Assembly (NCBI GenBank): GCA_025174535.1
Contig: JALBUN010000047.1
Location: 868,001-932,000 of the forward strand
DNA length: 64,000 bases
Direction of reading: 5' to 3'
DNA from: Cantharellus purpuraceus
Taxonomy: Eukaryota > Basidiomycota > Agaricomycetes > Cantharellales > Hydnaceae
The notes beneath the pieces were generated by a model. It had not been told where the DNA came from and did no database searches. It saw only the letters and a program-made list of their open reading frames with translations. Shown here in pieces: positions 11,276 to 22,033 of this stretch (within the stretch, counting starts at the first letter, position 1; every line of letters begins with the position of its first letter). Both the position numbers and the translations under genes were made by a program.

Positions 11276-13106
11276 ATGTAAGTTATTTCCTTGTTTTAAG
11301 TGGCGATCCACCCTTCAGTATTGAGCTTATAACGTTTCCAGGCCTTTACCAGACGAAAGGCCACGTCAGAGTGTTGCGAACCTCATCGGTCGTTTTGAGA
11401 AACAAAAGTCATCGTCTGCCGCGTCTGTACCTCCACCTACGTTTCCAAGGACGCCCAGCGTCTCCAGCCATAGAACAGAGGAGTCTGCTCAGGAGGAGAT
11501 TAAGGAGCGTCGAGAATGGCCACCAAAAAGCGTGGGGGCTTCCGCCACATCTCTTACGCCTCCCGTGCCAGGTCCCGGGAGACTATCGCATCGATCCTCT
11601 TCAATAGCCCCTCTTGAAAAAGAGAAGCCAGTGCCAATGCCTCCCGATCCTGACCCCTCAAGTTTGCCCACTGAAAACAAACCCTTTACGCCCCCTTCCC
11701 CTACTATTATCATTCCAGCACAATCAATGCCATCCAAGGCTAAATCTCCACTTCCAAGTCAATCCAAATCTACTACCGCTCATCCTGCTTCGTCTGTCAA
11801 GTCTCCTGCATCAAAGCCGATGGTCAAATCTTCTCATGCGACACCACTCAAGTCCACGGCATCTGGAGGATCAACGAATTCAACACCTTTGAGGCCACAA
11901 CATACTGGGCAGTCTACCACATCAATAATTACTACTCCTAAGACTGCGGCAAAGCGTGTGTCGGCGACGCCCAAGCCACCAGTTGCAACGACGCCTTCGC
12001 GCGCCAAGACTCCTTTATCGGCAGTTCGTTCCAAAACCCCTTCAACCGACATACGCCCCAAGACCCCTTCTTCAGGATTATACGCACCCACTGCGGCATC
12101 GCTTGCTCGGTCCAGAGCAGGTCTCCCAGCCCCTCCTCCCGTTGAGAAGCCTAGACGAAAGCCGACCACCGACCTTTCAAAACCCACGGCGGCCTCTGCA
12201 TCGAAGATGCGATCTCCTACGGCTACACCTCCTAGAACCGGGAAAGCACCTACAGGGAAGCCAGCAGCGACCAAACCGGTAGCCAAACCTACTGTAGGGA
12301 AAACGGTAACATCAGTTAGACAATCTGGCCTGGCGAAGCCCGTTGTGAGCAAACCGGTTGCAAGTCACTCCAAAGCTTCGACTGCAAAGAAGACTGCTTC
12401 CAGCGGGGAACTCCCTGATATGGCAGCACCTACGAATGTGGGATCTTCTGAAGCAGCCATTGAGGCCCCCGAAGAACAGGAAGTGGAAGAAGCGTCCAAT
12501 ATTGTTGTGTCTGCAGTCGGACATGTTGTCAAAAGTGAGCCCGAAGACCCAACAAAAATACATGGGAGTGCTTCGCACGAGGAGGTATCTCAGATATACG
12601 AAGAACAAGACTCTCTCGTTGAAGAGGAAATAGAAAATTATGACGAAGACTTTCCAGATGAGAGTCCTCATGAGGCGCATGTCGAGCATGAGAATGGGGA
12701 GGCAGCTACAGATACCAGCGAAGGTCTCGAGGAGTTATCTGTTGTTGAAGAGCCGGATCAACAAAATGATGTGGAGCCAGTGCATGGTAATCATGATACC
12801 AACGACCACTCTCCTGTCACCGAAGAGGTCGATAATGACCCTGAGATCGTTGAGGAACATGATCCTATTCCCCTTCCCACCTCCGGGGGCGCCTCGACCG
12901 ATCTGATCCCTTCGAATGATATTGATTTACACGATGGAGTAAAAGAAAGTCCCGATGAGGGTAAGACGAACCCGACCACCGTTGGAACTGACCTTGAAGA
13001 CATTGTCAACCTCTTGGAGTCAGGAGTGGGCGCTCGTAAACCGTCTGTTGAAGTTTCGTCCGGTGCAAATACTGTTGTGGCTGGGGAAATTCCCGATGAG
13101 TACTGA
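11276..13106 (+). CDS. Long disordered Ser/Thr/Pro-rich protein, function unknown
   Basis: About 588 residues. The open frame runs from 11342 to the stop at 13104-13106. It has no ATG of its own near its start, but the bases AT at 11276-11277 followed by an intron (11278-11341, GTAAGT...CCAG) join to G at 11342 to make the start codon. The protein then begins MPLPDERPRQSVANLIGRF. Residues about 80-340 are basic, rich in Lys, Pro, Ser and Thr, with repeated KTP and TP sites. From about 360 onward it is strongly acidic. It ends GEIPDEY. I see no globular domain beyond a short conserved-looking N-terminal block (SVANLIGRFEKQ). The basic-then-acidic layout and many TP sites suggest a phosphorylated scaffold, but this is inference. 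I do not recognise the family. Confidence 0.72.
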
Positions 13107-13933
13107 CAAGAATTGGCTGTGGTATCGTAACTCATTGGGATATGTCGCATTGTCTGTCTCGTCGTCTTTTGCTATCCGCTGTTCCCTTACCTTTTTCTTT
13201 TCGTCCCATCAATCCCCTCCTTCCTTTGCAGTGTAAGTCACGCTTTTGACATGGCATGGAGCAGGTGACTAATTCCATATACAGGTTCAACGTCCCACAT
13301 TTGATAGGATAGGCTTCATTACCAGAGATATAACTTCTCATATACCCACTGTCGATCAAACATAGTCCTAGTCTCAAATTTTCTAGTATCATCGGTGTGG
13401 ATTCTTCATGACTGAAATTGCTCCCTTGGTATCACCACGAGCAATACAGCTGTTTGGCACGGCTTATGGTGAATTAAGTAGCTATGCCAAGGGTGTATTA
13501 GAAGGTTCAAAATGAGCTTAGACAAGTTTAACCTAACATTCCTTGTATGAGGGGGTTTCTACCGGTGAGTGACCCCAGTATTCAGTACTCATGACGAGTA
13601 AAGAAGTGGAAACCCCGGTGCCAGTAAAATCATAGTCTTGTTTTTGATTAGCAATATGTAGAGACGGATGTTTTGTCTAGGTATGAGTCAACTTTGAATT
13701 GTGCTATTAATCAATTATGACGTACACTGCCGAAGTGCTACCAGTATCACAGACTCGGGTCGATGATCGCACATCCTCAAATGCACCTTGATTGTCTTTG
13801 CGTGCGTGATATCAGTCGAGAATATCGTGGAAGCGCTGTCCCTTTTTTGGCCTAAAGACACGAGGGTTTCAACAGCATTCGCAAGGTTTTGATTGAAAGT
13901 CACGTGGTCCGTTACTGTCCTTCCCCAACCAGT
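13107..13933. other. Intergenic, nothing recognised
   Basis: 0.83 kb without a supportable gene. A short imperfect inverted repeat (GGGGTTTCTAC near 13553 and GTGGAAACCCC near 13605) is the only visible structure. The promoter of the downstream channel gene must lie in the right part. Confidence 0.5.
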
Positions 13934-16900
13934 ATGCCATCACTGGTGGACTCTGAACTAGTCTCATTACCACGTTGCCCTTCTGAAACACAATTCTCAA
14001 ACACTAGAGTATTCCCCCTTATTCAAGCTCTCAAACAGGATGTGATTGTATGACCAATCTGTATCTTTCCTACTTTTATGCTACTGATCCTAATTTTAGG
14101 ATAATATTGGTAAGACCTTACCTCGAGCTGAATTATAGGACTCACTGCATGCTGCGGCTTTAATGTAGACTCGGCGTTATCATGGGAGTTAGTAGCATGT
14201 TCTTCTTGCGATGTCCACATAATGAGCATCTCTGTAGCCAGCTGACAGCATCAGATATCAACTTCACAATTATACGCCCCTTGGTCCTCAAGTACTCTAG
14301 CCTAGATAATTTGGCCACCGTTTATTCATGCCTTGTGGTTCGCTCCAACTTTTTACGTCTGTCCGATGAGAGTCTGGCGCATGCCAATCTGAATAACTCA
14401 CGAGCAATGTTGTGCGAATTACTCGCAATGAAATTCATGCGTCACTTTTCCAGCCATATAGAATTGGTGGCTGTTCTCACACACAGCTGGAGCCCTTTGG
14501 CTGGTGCCCCGCATCAGGTTGTAACCGAAATTAAAAATCACTTGCCTATGGATGACGGCTATGAGCTTGATGAGTCGGCAAGTGCGTTGGAGGTATGTTC
14601 CTTCTGACAACCGACCCACTAGTGACTCTTCAAACAATGGCCCATTTTAGATGGCTATTTCGACAAATTCAAAAACGTTTCTCTCTGCACCCTTGACTCA
14701 ATCTGTGGTGAACGATATCTATTCAGGTCAGTCCTGAAATTACTAGCCATTTGTTATGCACTGTGAACCACAAAGTCAAATCTCCAGGTCGTGTCGTATT
14801 TTCCACAGCATCTCGCCATTCCCTTGTTGCAGACAATTACAAGCAACGACAAATCGAATTCTATGACTGCCATTCGGCACCCTTCCTTGATCACTACAGG
14901 TAAGATTTCATATTTTACTCAGTAAACACACTCTAAAGATGTATATCCCTCCAAGGCTGCGCGTACCTAAATACCAGGCAATTCTGGAGATGACAAATTT
15001 TGCCATTTTATGTTTGTTTTTCACCTTGTGTCTTGCCAGTGGGTGCCATATTAGTTCTCTAGTCCTCTTTACTTCTACCGATGGGCAATATTATTCCAGA
15101 AAAGGATATCCATGAGGTCACGATCTTCGAAAAGCTCTTCATCATGTTTGCCCTCGCATTCACTCTTGCAGAGTACACTGCAACACGGGAAAATGGGTGG
15201 CGTAGTATGTCCTCCATCTTTAACGAGTCCCCTTACTAATTATTTCAGTCTATATGGCCAATGTAACGAGACCTTCATACTCGCACGATCAAATCTAACA
15301 ACTCTTCCCGTTGTAGATGTGGAATGTTTTTGACGTGAGTTTACCTCTGAGTGATACTATCTTTTAAGTAATCATTCATTATTTCAGACAACATTCGTCA
15401 TAGTTTGGATGATATACTTTGTCTTCCGGATGAAAGGAGTTGTTCAAGGAGATGGTACGCTATTAGAATGATTCTGGAATGTGCTGACCTCGCCATGCTT
15501 GACAAAGAATGGTCGAGCGTTGTCTCTTTCGACGTCCTGTATGTATTCTTTGCACTAACTCGCCGCTCATTCACCGTGTTTATAACCTACGAGTGCTTGC
15601 GGGGCTTGCATTCTTTTCCCTCGGTATGTCAGTGTAAAAACAAGAGTTGAAGGGTAATTGACCATTTCAATACAGCCTTGCGTTTTTTGCAGTGTCTAAC
15701 AATGTCGTTGTCTTGTGCGTGTCTGTCATGAAGTTCTACATTCTCAACTTATATAGATATAGGGCCCTTCGAGGGATGATTGTTAGTGCTTGTCATCCAT
15801 GACTCAACAAGGTCTTACTGGCACACAGGCCGACTTCATTTTCTTCATGACTATCGCAGCCATCTGTTTCAGTGGACTGCTCTTCACTCTCTGGGAACTA
15901 GCTCAACAGGAGCGTAGGAACACATGGACCGTAAAGTCAATTGCATGGCTCATGACACAAGTTTGGTTTGGTATGAAAGCACCCTTGATGCCTGGGATGT
16001 ATGTTCATCCATCGTCTGTCTGACACCAGGTAATACGGGCTTGACCTTTGAGCAAGCTGAAAGCTTTCATCCGATGTTTGTGAGTGCTATTTGAGACTCG
16101 AGGATTCAATCCTTCTAGATGTTTTCTAGGGCCCAATCCTTATGATCGCCTTCGCTGCACTCTCGAACACATTGCTACTCACCAGTTCGTTTTCAGTCAT
16201 GCGCGTTTATCGTGCTCGCCTGACTGCTCTGGGTCCACAGTTCTCATATCGATATTGACGAACACGTTTGCACGTATTGATTCGGTCTGTACACTCCTTT
16301 CTGTGCTCGCATGCGAAAGTGGATGACTGAGTGGACGAACAGAATGCCACCCAGGAGGTGAGTTGCGAAGAATGTTGTCTGAACTCCCTAATGGCAAACG
16401 ATTTACATTAGCACCTCTTTCAATTTACTATCTCGACTATCGAAGGGTGAGTTACAGGTCACTCTTCCCACCTCTGATGTTGACGTCCAATCCACAGGGT
16501 CAAATCAGAAGCCTTGTTTTCCTACCAGCCGCCGTTCAATCTCCTTGCCTATGCGATCCTGGCTCCTATGAGCTATCTTGTCTCTCCGAGAACCCTCCAC
16601 ACGGCTAATGTGTTACTCATACGCATCACGGTGAGTATCACAAGAACGAGCCACAATGATTTTCAACGATGTTTTGCCACTAGTCGTTTCCTATACTCGT
16701 TATTATATCAATTTATGAACGTTACATCGCGTCTGGTTCCATTTCTCGGCATGTATCCGCAAACGCTGGGTTGTTCGATAGGTAATGTCCATTCTGTCTT
16801 GTCGACTCACTTGACCGATGACTGCTACAGCCTACCTCGCTCCTTAAAGCGCGTCGCCTTGCTAGAAGCCTTGGTTGGTTCTCGTATGAAAGACTTGCAC

Positions 16901-17498
16901 ACGACAATATTCGAGGTCGAGGTACCTCCTATGGATTTATTTGATGTCGAGGAAGAAGACGCTAGAGTGATGCGGTCGCGCCCATCGCGAGAGAGCCTCA
17001 ATAAACCCCATCCCCTCACCCTCACCCCTCGTCTTTCGCGAACTGGAGCAAGCCCACCTCTCTCTCCCATAGTCTCAGATAGAGTTGGACCTGCCTCCCC
17101 TGGCTTAGGTCCTCGTTCTCACAGTAGGCAGAGAAACCCTGCGGAAGTCTCTACGAGCGATCTCCTGGATAGTCCACTCGCGAGAATTTACACTAGGCGA
17201 CCGGTTGGTGCAGATGTACCCGAAGGGGCCGTTGCTGTAGGTGAGACAGTGGACGACATATTGTCAAGTGTCCGGAAGGTGGAACATATGGTTGAGGCTT
17301 TGAATGAGTTACCTATCGGGCGGCTGAGGGCTGAGATGAAGGAATTGCAAGTGAGTCACTCATAAAGATACTGTCGCCTCAGCGAGATTGATTTATTGTG
17401 TTCCGCAGGACCGACAAGCGCGTATAGAAAATCTCCTCATGACACTAACTAGAGGCATGAGGGGGGACACGACTACCTCTCGTAGCACCACCTATTGA
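13934..17498 (+). CDS. YVC1: YVC1/TRPY-type vacuolar cation channel
   Basis: A fungal TRP-like channel; in yeast Yvc1 releases vacuolar calcium. The start at 13934 gives MPSLVDSELVSLPRCPSETQ. After splicing comes FPLIQALKQDVIDNID, then SALSWDQLTASDINFTIIRP. The cytosolic N-terminal part includes RVVFSTASRHSLVADNYKQR. Membrane segments begin near 14960. The pore region lies around 15830-15970 and reads AAICFSGLLFTLWELAQ followed by WTVKSIAWLMTQVWFG. After it comes FSYQPPFNLLAYAILAPMSY and a long cytosolic tail ending in a predicted coiled coil (VEHMVEALNELPIGRLRAE) and SRSTTY. More than a dozen short introns separate these pieces. Exon ends in the membrane region (15100-16330) are approximate. 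The pore segment and flanking blocks match what I know of agaricomycete YVC1 homologues. Confidence 0.78.
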
Positions 17499-18709
17499 TG
17501 GCATCGATTCTTATGTTCCCGTCCTGTATTTATCGTCTATTACGTATCCAAATCGGTCTGGGCGTTGCCCACGAATGACACTGCGAATCGGGAGTTGTAT
17601 TTCACTTGTGATACATACTGTGTATATACCTCGCCACGCAAATCGACTCTCAATTATGTTGAAGACGTGTGATTGGTACGTGTTTTCGGGAGTCAATCAC
17701 CGTGACACTGGGTGTCCATTGTCTTCATCAGCCAGGGATTCCCTATCTTCCGAACGGATTTGTCGGCCACGAGGCCCATCAGTGTTTTGTGATCTCGGAA
17801 ATCCGAACAAGGTTTAGTGTTCCTGAGAACAATGATGAAGTGGATCATATGGATGGTGAAAGTGGCGGGGCTGGGGATGAAAATGGAGAAGGGCTTGTGC
17901 AACAGTTTATGCAAACTCACTCGTATGAGTGGCGACAAGGAGCTTTGCTCAGAGCTGCAAGATTGGCGCACGTGGGTCTATGATGAAGCTTAGCGAGAGG
18001 GCGAGTCATTGTCCGTGGATGATTGCTTGATCGTCCCGCAACAGATTTTTAAGTACATTGTGGGATTAGCTTGCGTTCTGTCGACGACCTTTTAGACCAG
18101 ATTCGTTGGAACGATCCATATAATCTGGCCTCGTACATCCTGGACATCGTCTATGCAATTCACCATTGGAATCATCGCTCCCCTCCAGGCACTCACCATC
18201 TCCATTCACCCTGGCACTCGTGTCTCTGGCGCAGGTGCGTGCCGATGCGCGGGCTCCACGCACTTCCTTTCATTGCAGCCGTTGTAACAATGGCGAGTGC
18301 CTAGTATGGGGGGTCTTACTATTTCCCATAGCGCATTTGCGCAGGGCGACGCATCAGGCCTGAGAGCAGATGCACCTCTAATGATCAAATTTGGATGAAG
18401 ACCCTTTTGAACAGACATGGGGTGTGTTTTTGTCATAGAATTGGTGGCATAGCCTGATCCCCCAAAAAACATCTCCCAACTCCCAAGTACATAGGTTAAG
18501 TTGTCATTGTGGACCATCCACAACATCAGCGTCTGGATCTATATAAACAGCCCGGTTCTACTCCGATATCTCTGTGCCCTTCAAGACTATCACCCTCAAA
18601 GCAACAGACGGGGCTACTAGAACTCTAATGTAGATTATTATATTTGACACCTAGTACCAGTTGGTGATAGACCGTACGTGGGCCAGGAAGGTCGGCGACC
18701 TTGTGGTCC
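17499..18709. other. Gene-poor stretch with weak reading frames
   Basis: Between the channel gene and the hAT element. The best frame (17669-17983, +, 104 codons) has an acidic stretch (HMDGESGGAGDENGEG) but no recognisable family. A second weak frame with a hydrophobic start lies near 18155-18420. Both could be gene remnants. I do not call them genes. Confidence 0.4.
18702..18709. repeat. Left target-site duplication of the hAT element
   Basis: TGTGGTCC, repeated exactly at 19471-19478 immediately after the right terminal repeat. Eight bases is the duplication length typical of hAT transposons. Confidence 0.9.
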
Positions 18710-18728
18710 CAGTGTTGTTACCGACCCG
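18710..18728 (+). repeat. Left terminal inverted repeat of the hAT element
   Basis: A 19 bp end beginning CAGTGTTG, matched by the reverse complement of 19452-19470 with two differences. Confidence 0.9.
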
Positions 18729-18740
18729 GGTTATTAGCTT

Positions 18741-18790
18741 CTGGGTCGGAGACGGTGATTTCTAAATTGAAATGACCGTGTCCGACCCAG
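18741..18790. repeat. 50 bp imperfect palindrome inside the hAT element
   Basis: Arms of 22 bp (CTGGGTCGGAGACGGTGATT and onward) pair with only two mismatches around a 6 bp centre, starting 12 bp inside the left terminal repeat. The arms contain CCGACCC/GGGTCGG, which resembles the inner half of the terminal repeat. This suggests a subterminal binding site for transposase. Confidence 0.85.
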
Positions 18791-18963
18791 GGTTGGACGG
18801 GTCAAAATGTCCAAACCACTAATATTGACAGTAATGTAGTCTAGTTGGTTAGATCGCCTATCATGAGATGACGAGCCTTCCCTAGAGCCATTCCTAATAT
18901 CTCCCTGTATTGGTAGACTCATCCTGAGTATTCACCTGAGACAATAACTTGTAGAAAACCATA

Positions 18964-19242
18964 TCATCGTGATAATGCTAGACGCGTTAGAGATGCAATG
19001 AGCATGTTTGACACACCTTCTTGGAGAAGCGCATCCTTTGTTTGCATCTTCTCAACAGTCCCTGCATCAAAGGCCGCTTTCTCATCACGTTCTAGAAGCT
19101 CAAGATGATATTTGGTTTCGTATCTGCAATAGGCCTTGAAGTGGGAGGAATTGGCACATTCGCCCTTGTAGAAATGGTCCCAATGCCAGGACTGAGGACG
19201 TATGGGTGGTAGCAGACTTGGAAGAGGAGCAAAAAAAACCAT
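18964..19242 (-). pseudogene. Possible remnant of a hAT transposase N-terminus
   Basis: An open frame of about 92 codons within the hAT element. It contains WHWDHFYKGECANSSHFKAY followed by C and basic residues, which loosely resembles the BED-like zinc-binding start of basidiomycete hAT transposases (W..F..G....SH.KA.C). No catalytic domain follows. It is either the stub left after internal deletion or a coincidental frame. The location inside an independently defined hAT element is the main support. Confidence 0.5.
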
Positions 19243-19410
19243 TCACCTGGAAGGGTGTATGTTGCTACAAGTTGCTAATTTAATACCCACTCCCCAACTG
19301 ACCTTGCTGACCCCATTCGCTGGAAGGGTGCCTGTTTGCTACCAAAACAATCACAAGTTGCCAGATTAAGCATTACCCAGCTCCTCTACACTGACCCTAC
19401 TGACCTGCCG
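19240..19410. repeat. Two diverged direct repeats at the right side of the hAT element
   Basis: Copy one (about 19240-19314) and copy two (about 19314-19410) both start CATTC...CTGGAAGGGTG and share TTGCTAC, ACAAGTTGC and a closing CTGACC..nCTGACC. They look like subterminal repeats. Confidence 0.75.
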
Positions 19411-19451
19411 GATTTCCATATTTGTCACCGGGTTAGTTATTTGCGTTTTGA

Positions 19452-19470
19452 CGGGTCAGTAGCAACACTG
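19452..19470 (-). repeat. Right terminal inverted repeat of the hAT element
   Basis: Reverse complement begins CAGTGTTG and matches the left end at 17 of 19 positions. Confidence 0.9.
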
Positions 19471-19478
19471 TGTGGTCC
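19471..19478. repeat. Right target-site duplication of the hAT element
   Basis: TGTGGTCC, identical to 18702-18709. Confidence 0.9.
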
Positions 19479-19609
19479 CACCGCTGAGCAGTGACGAAAA
19501 TGGACGAGATAATTACGTAATGAGAAATCTCCCATTTTGGCTTCTCACCCTGTTCTTAATACTCTACTCACAGAGCGTCCGTCGTCTTTGAAGATTTAGA
19601 CTTACGTGG

Positions 19610-21288
19610 ATGCGGCAGCGTCGTCCACTGTCGCCAAGCAGGCTACTCTTGCTATTGTTCTCCTTGGTTGTCTTTGTTGCGATCGTCAGTATGCACTTGC
19701 ACCTCCAATCCCTCTCAATCAGGACCCAACGTGTAAGCTTCAAGTCAAGCAAGTCTGCTCACAGAGTGAGCGTGGTGCGTTATTCGCCTCCACGTGTGGA
19801 CCGGAGTATTCTGGATAAGCTGCGGTTGCTGGATGCAGAAGAGTGTCTGACTGAAGCTTCCTCGCGCACGGCTTGGCCTCCCAAGGTAACGAGGCTCCCC
19901 ATCGAAGGCCCCACGCGCATTCTTCACGACACGGCACTGCTAGATATAGAGCTGTGCGGTACCACGCCATGCCGGCTGTTGCTTCCCGCGTTCATCGGCG
20001 AGCAGGAGTCAAAGGCGCGCCGCCATCTGCTGCAGCTCGCACACCTCGCGCATATGCTCAATCGCTCGCTCGTGCTTCCCAATGTCGCGCGCAGCCGGCT
20101 CGGCACGTGCGCTAGGTGGGACTTTGCGCTGTACTATGAGCCGCCGGACGTGCCTGGTGTGCAGGTAGCGTTTGGGGCGTTTCGGAGGTGGGTGGCACTG
20201 CGTGCGACGCGCCCGCGGGTGCAGGTCGTTGAGGTGCTGCCTGGGCATCTGGCTCCAGTGCTCCGGGACACGAAGGAAGGCGAGCAAGCCATCTTCAGCG
20301 CTGCTACAGGTCTGCGCGACCTGGGGCTTGCTGAAGTGGCCATCTCTGCTTCTCGTGACCCGGCGGCGATGGCACATAATCACTGTCTGCGCATGCGTGC
20401 CCGCAACGCTCGCTTTGGGGACTTTTCACCTGTGCATGTCTATCCTCGTGCTTCTGCTTCTGCTGCTGGCTCTGCTTCTTTGCACCGAGACGACTGGTTT
20501 GAGTTTGGTCAAGGGCTGGTTGCTGCACTGTCCTCGCCAGTCATAGCTACAGCTTCCAAACGTGTCAACGATACCACGTCTCTCGAGCCTGATGTGCTAC
20601 TTTTGAACTGGGAGCTTCGCTACCCTGTCTTTCCTCTTCCACCAGACATTGTGTTTCGCTATGCGCGTCGCTGGACGGACATGGCTGCTTCCCTCGCCAC
20701 GCGTCTCCAGCCGTTCATCGCTGTACACTGGCGCATGGAACGCGTTTCCCCGTCCGCGCTCCCATCCTGCGCGCCGTTGCTCGTCGCTACGCTGTCAACG
20801 CTTCTGGCAGACCTCCCCGGGATCACGGCCGTGTACCTCGCGACAGACTACCCCACGGAGGGCGCGGGTGCGCCGCACTCTGGCACGTTCCGCGTGGGGG
20901 AGGAGCACCATGTCGCGATGCGGAGGTTTGAGCGTGCCTTTGCGGAGGCGGACGCTGTGCGGGGGGGTGGTGTGCGGTTGACGGGGTTCGTCGCGGAACT
21001 GGGGGCGGGGGGGTTGGACGAGGGCGCGGGGGGGGCTGGAGGTGTGGGGGGCGTGGATCTGGACGCGGGGTTGATGGGGATCGTGGACAAGATGGTGGCG
21101 ACGCAGGCGGCGCTGTTTGTAAGTGGAGGACCGGGCTGTGGGAAGACGAGGTGAGTTGTAGTACAGGATCAGTGCGGGGGTGCTAATGTGGAGATAGCTC
21201 GTTTACGGGACAGATTATTGAGGAGAGAAGGCGCGCGAGAGCGGCAGCGCATCCCGGTCTGCTGAATACTATAGATTACTTTGGCTGA
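19610..21288 (+). CDS. Type II membrane protein with O-fucosyltransferase-like fold
   Basis: About 545 residues in two exons: 19610-21152 and 21198-21288, with a 45-nt intron. The N-terminus is a short basic cytosolic tail followed by one membrane anchor (LLLLLFSLVVFVAIVSMHLH), the layout of a Golgi or ER glycosyltransferase. The lumenal part contains LLLPAFIGEQESKARRHLLQ, then LNRSLVLPNV, AVHWRMERV and VYLATDYP, blocks that resemble the GDP-fucose protein O-fucosyltransferase group in fungi. The last exon supplies SSFTGQIIEERRRAR, a conserved-looking end motif of that group. The sequence before it (GGPGCGKT) looks like a nucleotide-binding loop but is most likely chance. The gene is very GC-rich with a glycine-rich insert near residue 470. 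The acceptor and sugar are unknown. Confidence 0.68.
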
Positions 21289-21447
21289 AAGAAGACGACT
21301 TGCTCTACATAATACTTGTGCATGACATCAGACGTCTGTTCCACAGGCAAGCATGATCATAAACGCATGAAGCATAGACGAATACAGGCCAGCCCTGAAT
21401 AAATTTTGCAGTTTGGGTGTTGATCCCCCCCCCCTTCAGACCCCCAC

Positions 21448-22033
21448 TTATGACCTTGGTGCACCCCTCCCCACTCCAGCAAACTGCGGTCTGTACTCGC
21501 CTGGGGCGGCCTCCTTCTTCGGGCCGTCGTCGCGGCGGCGGTAGTCGTCCCTGTCGCCGCGGGGTGCGCGGTATGCGCCGTCGCCACCTGCGCCGGGGCG
21601 GACGCCGGCGGGGCGTTGGGGACGGACTGCCTTTTTGTGGGTGGCGGGGACGATTTCCACGGGGAGGTGGAGCCTGGGGGGCACGGTATACGTCAGCACA
21701 CGCCCAAGAGCAAGCCAGGGGGAAAAGAGCATGGATGCGCACCATTCACGGAGGTATTGGAGGCCCTCGCTTGTGAGTGTGTAGTAGTAGTACTGCCACG
21801 AGAATTGGGTCTTGACGAGGCCGCGGGATGTGAGGCTCTGCATGGCCTTGATGACTTCGAGGTTGGGCACGTCGAGGTCGTCGTGCTTGGGTGCGTTGAA
21901 GTCTTTCTTGGCGACGAGGACGCCCTCTGCGTGGCTGGTGTTAGAGAGGAAGATGGGAGTACGGGGGTTTGGTGGACGTGCCTTTGAAGAGGTTCTCGTA
22001 GATGGCCTGCCTGTTCTTCTTTGAGATGATCAT
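21448..22033 (-). CDS. RPS10: 40S ribosomal protein S10 (eS10)
   Basis: A core protein of the small ribosomal subunit. It starts [17 protein letters not shown], continues [15 protein letters not shown], and contains [20 protein letters not shown], the hallmark of eS10. The C-terminal tail is basic and glycine-rich with [20 protein letters not shown] and ends VGRGAPRS. Three exons fit. The first intron (21927-21981) has a GC donor (GCACGT) and a CAG acceptor, which is the only way I find to obtain the conserved FKEGV junction. The second intron, near 21680-21752, joins LREW to LHLPVEIVP. The length, about 150 residues, is normal. Confidence 0.95.

Larger units (their letters stand above)
18710..19470 (-). 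mobile_element. Non-autonomous hAT-type DNA transposon, 761 bp
   Basis: The element is bounded by 19 bp terminal inverted repeats. The left end reads CAGTGTTGTTACCGACCCG; the right end, read on the other strand, is CAGTGTTGCTACTGACCCG (17 of 19 identical). Both start CAGTGTTG, as hAT ends commonly do. It is flanked by a perfect 8 bp duplication, TGTGGTCC. Inside are a 50 bp near-palindrome (18741-18790), an internal pair of direct repeats (19240-19410) and a roughly 90-codon minus-strand frame that may be a transposase remnant. No complete transposase fits in 761 bp, so it would need one supplied from elsewhere. The identical target duplication points to a fairly recent insertion. Confidence 0.9.

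Noticed and set aside
17669..17983. 104-codon frame after the channel gene
   Set aside because: Not similar to any family I know and lacks a convincing gene context; kept only as a note in the intergenic entry.
21121..21152. GGPGCGKT in the POFUT-like protein looks like a Walker A nucleotide-binding loop
   Set aside because: It sits at the end of a glycosyltransferase-like fold, at a splice junction and in a glycine-rich, GC-rich stretch. No other P-loop ATPase motif is present.
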